Source: an uncultured Collinsella sp. (lineage in GTDB: Bacteria; Actinomycetota; Coriobacteriia; Coriobacteriales; Coriobacteriaceae). From it: a stretch of DNA of 26,403 bases. The stretch is from assembly GCA_900762325.1 (NCBI GenBank), contig CAAFGG010000051.1:1-26403 (forward strand). Reading direction: 5' to 3'. Position numbers and translations under genes: made by a program. Under the pieces are notes generated by a model. The model saw nothing but the letters and a program-made list of their open reading frames with translations, was not told the origin of the DNA and made no database searches. Below, piece by piece: positions 22,621 to 26,403 of this stretch. Within the stretch, counting starts at the first letter, position 1, and each line of letters opens with the position of its first letter.

Positions 22621-22661
22621 AAAACCACCACAAAGGTGCCTGTCCCCTTTGTGGTGGTTTT
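22621..22661. repeat. CCACCACAAAGG palindrome, copy 5
   Basis: Perfect arms, orientation as copy 2, between the convergent proA and HD-protein genes, 15 bp from each stop. It could terminate both. Confidence 0.9.
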
Positions 22662-22676
22662 AGGTGGCGTGGGCGA

Positions 22677-23276
22677 TTAAGCCTGGAAGGTATCGCGGTC
22701 GGGGGCGAAGGACTGCATGGCCGTGATGGTGCGGTCAAAGAGCTCGGGGAGCTCCCAGCCCAACATCTCGGCGCCCTGCGAAATCACGTCGCGCGAGCAG
22801 CCGGCGGCAAAGCGCTTGTCCTTGAACTTCTTCTTGAGCGATTTGGTCGTAAAGTCCATAACGCTCTTGCTCGGGCGCATGATGACTGCAGCGCCGATCA
22901 GGCCGGTGAGCTCATCGCAGGCAAACAGGATCTTTTCCATCTGCAGCTCGGGCTTGGGCAGCGAGGTGTTGAAGTCGGACGTGTGCGTCTGGATGGCGCG
23001 AATGAGCTCGGGAGACGCACCTTCGCCCTTAAGAATCTCGGCAGCATAGATGGTGTGGTTCATGGGGTCGTCCTCATGCTCCTCCCAATCCAGGTCGTGC
23101 AGCAGACCGACGATGCCCCAAAACTCCTCGTTCTCGGGGTCGAACTCGCGCGCAAAGTAGTGCATAGTGCCCTCGACCGTCTCGCCATGGGTGATATGGA
23201 ACGGGTCCTTGTTGTGCTCGTTGAGCAGTTCGAACGCGCGGTCGCGGGTGATTCCGGCGGTAAGCGGCTCTGCCAT
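22677..23276 (-). CDS. HD-domain phosphohydrolase-like protein
   Basis: 199 residues. An HD-superfamily metal site is visible: His30 in THGETV, His60-Asp61 in LLHDLDW, a later NHTIYAAEIL and QTHTSD, and CDELTGL for the final Asp. Such proteins hydrolyse phosphate esters, often of nucleotides, but the substrate of this subgroup is not known. AAGGAG is 7 nt before the ATG. It is codirectional with, and downstream of, the CarD-family gene, with repeat copy 6 between them. Confidence 0.85.
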   Translation of the reverse strand: MAEPLTAGITRDRAFELLNEHNKDPFHITHGETVEGTMHYFAREFDPENEEFWGIVGLLHDLDWEEHEDDPMNHTIYAAEILKGEGASPELIRAIQTHTSDFNTSLPKPELQMEKILFACDELTGLIGAAVIMRPSKSVMDFTTKSLKKKFKDKRFAAGCSRDVISQGAEMLGWELPELFDRTITAMQSFAPDRDTFQA

Positions 23277-23330
23277 AGGAGACTCCTTGTGCTCGTGGGT
23301 ATCGATAAGAATGAATACTACTAGAACAAG

Positions 23331-23372
23331 AAAACCACCACAAAGGTGCCTGTCCCCTTTGTGGTGGTTTTT
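23331..23372. repeat. CCACCACAAAGG palindrome, copy 6
   Basis: Perfect arms, orientation as copy 2. It lies between the CarD-family gene's stop and the HD gene's start, both on the minus strand, so it would be transcribed if the two genes form an operon. Confidence 0.9.
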
Positions 23373-23384
23373 GGCGCGGTTGGG

Positions 23385-23870
23385 TTAGTTGAGGGCGGCT
23401 TGGGCTAGGCGGGCTTCGGCGTCCTCCTCGGTGACGCCCAAGGCCACTGCGAACTCCTCGATGGAGCGGCGCTTGGCTTCCTTGAGTACGCGCATGTAGT
23501 AGGAGCTGGGCTTTTTATCGGCTTCCTCGGCCTGGCGAATGCGGTGCATCATGGTCTTTGCCACGCGGACCGTCTCGGGCGCACCCAGCTTGAGCTGCTG
23601 CTTAAAGTGCGTCTCCTCAAGTGAGCTGTTGCGCTCGGTGAAGGTGTCGCACTCCAGCTCGTCATAGTGGCTCAGCAGGTGCTCGGCATCTTGCTGAGAG
23701 ATGGCGGCGTGCAAACGATCGGCCTGCGCCACGGGATACATGAGGATCGTCTGCGCATGTCCCTGCTTGGTCTCGAGCAGCAGCATGGGCTGCGGCGTGT
23801 CGTCCCTAAAACCGACGACGGTGCAGACTCCCTGGCCCGGATGAATGACGTGTTGACCGATTGAGAACAT
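23385..23870 (-). CDS. CarD/CdnL-family transcriptional regulator
   Basis: 161 residues. The N-terminus FSIGQHVIHPGQGVCTVVGF is the start of the RNA-polymerase-interaction (Tudor-like) domain of CarD, CdnL and TRCF; the rest is helical and basic, with MRVLKEAKRRSIEEFAVALG in the last third. These proteins bind the RNA polymerase beta subunit and steady open promoters, affecting rRNA and growth genes. GGAGG is 5-6 nt before the ATG. A palindrome at 23885-23900 lies just upstream. Some genomes have several paralogues, so this may not be the essential one. Confidence 0.9.
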   Translation of the reverse strand: MFSIGQHVIHPGQGVCTVVGFRDDTPQPMLLLETKQGHAQTILMYPVAQADRLHAAISQQDAEHLLSHYDELECDTFTERNSSLEETHFKQQLKLGAPETVRVAKTMMHRIRQAEEADKKPSSYYMRVLKEAKRRSIEEFAVALGVTEEDAEARLAQAALN

Positions 23871-23884
23871 GCTACCTCCAACTT

Positions 23885-23900
23885 ATACGAATTTACGTAT
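23885..23900. promoter_or_regulatory. ATACG-N6-CGTAT palindrome before the CarD-family gene
   Basis: ATACG (23885-23889) and CGTAT (23896-23900) flank AATTTA. It is 15-30 bp upstream of the start codon, near the ribosome site. TATTCT on the minus strand lies just upstream as a possible -10 box, without a clear -35. Confidence 0.3.
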
Positions 23901-24116
23901 GACTAGAATAACACGCTGACGTGCGCAAACCCTTACTTTATGCAGGAAAAGCACACAACTCCGATAGGTAAGAGTATTCGATAACAGACGCAGCTCATTC
24001 ACACCTTTATGCATTTTCAACGCTTGCATAATCTGCAGGCAGACCGGCATCTTTGAGTGACTCCATACAAGCTGTAGTCAATTTTGTGCATATGCAATAT
24101 CGATTGGCTTTACCCT
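23901..24116. other. Gene-free, AT-richer divergent intergenic region
   Basis: Between the CarD-family gene and argS. It holds TTATGCA/TGCATAA (24007-24013, 24025-24031) and the palindrome TGCATATGCA (24087-24096), both with a TGCAT core. No coding or RNA gene is supported. Confidence 0.4.
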
Positions 24117-24145
24117 GCGACAGTGCCCGTCGCTTGTGATAGAGT
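24117..24145 (+). promoter_or_regulatory. Promoter of argS
   Basis: GCGACA (24117-24122), 17-bp spacer, TAGAGT (24140-24145). The leader of ~60 nt has no terminator or T-box sequence. Confidence 0.45.
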
Positions 24146-24212
24146 GCTACAAACTCTGGCTTTTGCCCTACGAGTGACCAAGAGCTCGGGGGCTTTAACA
24201 CAAGGAGGATCT

Positions 24213-26066
24213 ATGCCCGAGAAGATTGAAGAGCTGGTACGCGCTGCGCTTGCTGCGGCCCAGGAGGCCGGCGACCTTTCCGCATTTGAACTTGACGATT
24301 GCGCTATCGAGCGACCGGCTGACACTTCTCATGGCGAGTGGACCTCCACCATGGCCCTGAAGTCCGCCAAGCTGGCTCACTGTGCCCCGCGCAAGATCGC
24401 CGAGGCTGTCGTTGCCCATATGCCCGAGGACTCCGCGATCGAGAAGGTCGAGATCGCAGGCCCCGGCTTCATCAACTTCTACCTCTCCGTTGCCGTCAAG
24501 AATGCCATCTTTGGCGAGGCTCGCGAGAAGGGCATGGACTTCGCTAAGTCCAACGTCGGTGGTGGCCTGAAGACCCAGGTCGAGTTCGTCTCCGCCAACC
24601 CCGTCGGCCCCATGCACATCGGCCACGGCCGCTGGGCCGCGCTGGGCGACTCGCTCTGCCGCGTCATGGACCACGCCGGTTACGACATCCAGCGTGAGTT
24701 CTACATCAACGACCACGGCTCTCAGATGAACACCTTCGGCAACTCCATCAGCACGCGCTATATGCAGCTTGCCGACATCATCGCCAAGCAGGGCGTGGAT
24801 ATCGACGAGGCTCACAAGCTGCTGATCGCCGACCGCGACGCCTTTGTTGCCGACGAGAACGACGAGCACCCCGAGACCCATCCGTATCAGGACAACTTTG
24901 CCGAGACCCTGGGCAAGGATTCCTACGGCGGCGACTACATCATCGACGAGGCTGCCGAGTTCTGGCGCACCGACGGCGACAAGTGGGTCGAGGCCGATCC
25001 GCAGGAGCGCATGGAGAGCTTCCGTGAGCGCGGCTATGTGAAGATGGTCGACAACATGCGCGACCTCTGCCACGCCGTCAATTGCGACTTCGATCGTTGG
25101 TACTCCGAGCGTTCGCTGTATGTGAAGGACACCGAGGGCGAGACCGCCGGCACCTCCGCCGTCGACCGCGCTTTTGAGAAGCTCGACAAGATGGGCTACC
25201 TCTACACCAAGGACGGCGCCCTGTGGTTCCGCTCCACCGACCTGGGCGACGACAAGGACCGCGTCCTGATCAAGTCCGACGGCGAGTACACCTACTTCGC
25301 CTCCGACGTTGCCTATCACTGGGATAAGTTCCAGCGCGTCGATCACGTCATCGACATCTGGGGCGCCGACCACCACGGCTACATCGAGCGCGTCCGCTGC
25401 GTCTGCGACGCTCTGGGTTACCCCGGCAAGTTTGAGGTTCTGCTGGGCCAGCTCGTCAACCTGCTGCGCAACGGCAAGCCCGTCCGTATGTCCAAGCGTA
25501 AGGGCACCATGGTGACCCTGCAGGAGCTCGTCGACGAGGTCGGCTCCGACGCTGCCCGTTACACGCTCATCTCCAAGAGCTCCAACCAGATGGTCGACTT
25601 CGATATCGAGGCCGTCAAGAAGCGCGACAACTCCAACCCGGTGTACTACGTGCAGTACGCTCACGCCCGCGTGTGCTCCATTCTGCGCCGTGCCGCCGAC
25701 GTTACGCCCGAGCAGGCTGACGAGATGGGCATGAAGGCCGTCGCCGCCAAGGCCATCGGTGAGAACGTCGATTACTCGCTGCTGACCGACCCGACCGAGC
25801 TCGCCCTTTCGCGTAAGCTCAACGAGCTCACCGACCTCATCGCCAGCTGCGCTCGCGACCGCGCCCCGTTCCGTCTGACGCACTTTGCTGAGGAGCTCGC
25901 CGGCGACTTCCACAGCTTCTACGCTGCCTGCCAGGTTCTGCCGAGCGAGGGCCGTCCCGTCGACCCCGAGCTTTCGCGCGCCCGTCTGGCCGCTTGCGAC
26001 GCCGTCCGCGTGACGCTCGCCCTGGTGCTCACCCTCGTTGGCGTTTCTGCGCCCGAGCAGATGTAA
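24213..26066 (+). CDS. argS: Arginyl-tRNA synthetase
   Basis: 617 residues. It charges tRNA-Arg with arginine. Order: N-terminal Add1-like domain (to ~110), the catalytic core beginning FVSANPVGPMHIGHGRWAA with HIGH at 135-138, an insertion with DHHGY-type residues (GADHHGYIERV), the KMSKS counterpart RMSKRKG (MSKR at 426-429), and a helical anticodon-binding domain with VYYVQYAHARVCSI and LTHFAEEL. ATG 24213 has AAGGAGG at 5 nt; an in-frame extension to 24084 covers the promoter. The codon use is the most biased in the window, as expected for a highly expressed gene. Confidence 0.97.
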   Translation: MPEKIEELVRAALAAAQEAGDLSAFELDDCAIERPADTSHGEWTSTMALKSAKLAHCAPRKIAEAVVAHMPEDSAIEKVEIAGPGFINFYLSVAVKNAIFGEAREKGMDFAKSNVGGGLKTQVEFVSANPVGPMHIGHGRWAALGDSLCRVMDHAGYDIQREFYINDHGSQMNTFGNSISTRYMQLADIIAKQGVDIDEAHKLLIADRDAFVADENDEHPETHPYQDNFAETLGKDSYGGDYIIDEAAEFWRTDGDKWVEADPQERMESFRERGYVKMVDNMRDLCHAVNCDFDRWYSERSLYVKDTEGETAGTSAVDRAFEKLDKMGYLYTKDGALWFRSTDLGDDKDRVLIKSDGEYTYFASDVAYHWDKFQRVDHVIDIWGADHHGYIERVRCVCDALGYPGKFEVLLGQLVNLLRNGKPVRMSKRKGTMVTLQELVDEVGSDAARYTLISKSSNQMVDFDIEAVKKRDNSNPVYYVQYAHARVCSILRRAADVTPEQADEMGMKAVAAKAIGENVDYSLLTDPTELALSRKLNELTDLIASCARDRAPFRLTHFAEELAGDFHSFYAACQVLPSEGRPVDPELSRARLAACDAVRVTLALVLTLVGVSAPEQM

Positions 26067-26111
26067 TCTGCGAGTCATTTGACCGTACAGACTTGGTTTA
26101 ACTAAGCCTTG

Positions 26112-26146
26112 AAAGCCCGATCTCCCACGGAGGTCGGGCTTTTTTG
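26112..26146 (+). terminator. Terminator of argS
   Basis: AAAGCCCGA (26112-26120) pairs with TCGGGCTTT (26134-26142), followed by more T's. It is 46 nt after the stop. Confidence 0.85.
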
Positions 26147-26403
26147 CAAACGCCGACGTATTGACGAATTTGGAACTGCTGGAAATACGAAACTATGTCG
26201 ATTTACTACGATGAATTGAGGTATTCCAACCACGCCGGCTTTTCGCTAAAAAGTGCAAGGCATCTACCTGCACTGATAATTGTTCTCGGGGGAAGCGGGC
26301 ACTGCGGGGCGCGGCAACGGCGCGCGATTTCCGCGTCGCAGCGCTACCCTGATGCTGAATGCCGGGACGATGACCCACTGACCTGCTGACGCCTCTTCGG
26401 CCG
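26147..26403. other. Right edge, no gene supported
   Basis: A TTGACG at about 26161 might be a -35 box for a gene outside the window, and GTGCA/TGCAC near 26250-26275 could form a small hairpin. Short open frames here have no ribosome site or family likeness. Confidence 0.3.

Noticed and set aside
21137..22738. 533-codon open frame opposite proA, and similar ones opposite pncB (17074-18435), the WecA/TagO gene and lctP
   Set aside because: All are antisense shadows of confident genes and show His/Arg/Gly-rich non-protein-like composition.
24007..24201. 64-codon minus-strand frame upstream of argS
   Set aside because: GTG start without a ribosome site, overlaps the argS promoter, no recognisable feature.
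24195..26078. Very long open frame on the minus strand opposite argS (627 codons)
   Set aside because: It is a mirror of the strongly biased argS codons. The translation is a low-complexity Val/Gly/Asp/Leu string without any motif, and argS is certain.
26195..26389. 64-codon frame at the right edge
   Set aside because: No ribosome site, low third-position GC and no family likeness.

Overview
The window looks like chromosomal DNA from a high-GC actinobacterium of the class Coriobacteriia, most likely a gut Collinsella. The reasons are the GC-rich third codon positions, a CarD-family regulator, the mix of housekeeping and fermentative genes, and many copies of a short palindrome carrying AAAACCACCACAAAGG / CCTTTGTGGTGGTTTT, which I associate with Collinsella intergenic regions. 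The genus is an inference from familiarity; no search was run.

Layout. 1-484 has no convincing complete gene but holds an inverted pair of promoter-plus-terminator units, read here as two divergent ~57-nt RNAs, and a palindromic repeat. 485-3179: a CPA1 K+/H+ antiporter (-) and a metallophosphatase (+), divergent. 3496-5075: a polysaccharide flippase-like membrane protein (-) with an apparent frameshift near its 5' end. 5255-6826: an L-lactate permease gene (+) with an in-frame TGA at codon 22. 7105-8775: ATP-dependent PEP carboxykinase. 9003-11728: a free-standing B3/B4-domain protein, a MarR regulator, a DegV protein and a single-domain alkyltransferase, all (+). 12122-14541: trpS and a WecA/TagO-type phosphosugar transferase (-). 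14560-15067 has no gene but probably encodes a structured minus-strand RNA. 15068-19579 (+): a PflX-like radical SAM protein, tRNA-Ala(CGC), a tail-anchored Ala/Pro/Lys-rich protein, pncB and proB. 19789-22606: a prolyl-aminopeptidase-like hydrolase (-) lies between proB and proA (+). 22677-23870 (-): an HD-domain protein and a CarD-family regulator. 24213-26066 (+): argS.

The genes are mostly single transcription units. Metabolic links are lactate uptake with gluconeogenic PEP carboxykinase, the two first enzymes of proline synthesis flanking a proline-releasing peptidase, NAD salvage, and tRNA charging (trpS, argS, tRNA-Ala, a possible trans-editing protein). WecA/TagO and the flippase point to envelope glycopolymers.

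The non-coding DNA is unusually structured. At least five kinds of palindromic repeat are scattered between genes, and most carry a GGGAC core. Four candidate non-coding RNAs and one leader with mutually exclusive hairpins are described. I saw no CRISPR array, insertion sequence, prophage or defence system. The best leads for something undescribed are the twin divergent RNAs at 126-357, the RNAs at 11878-12018 and 14770-14953, and the GGGAC repeat families.
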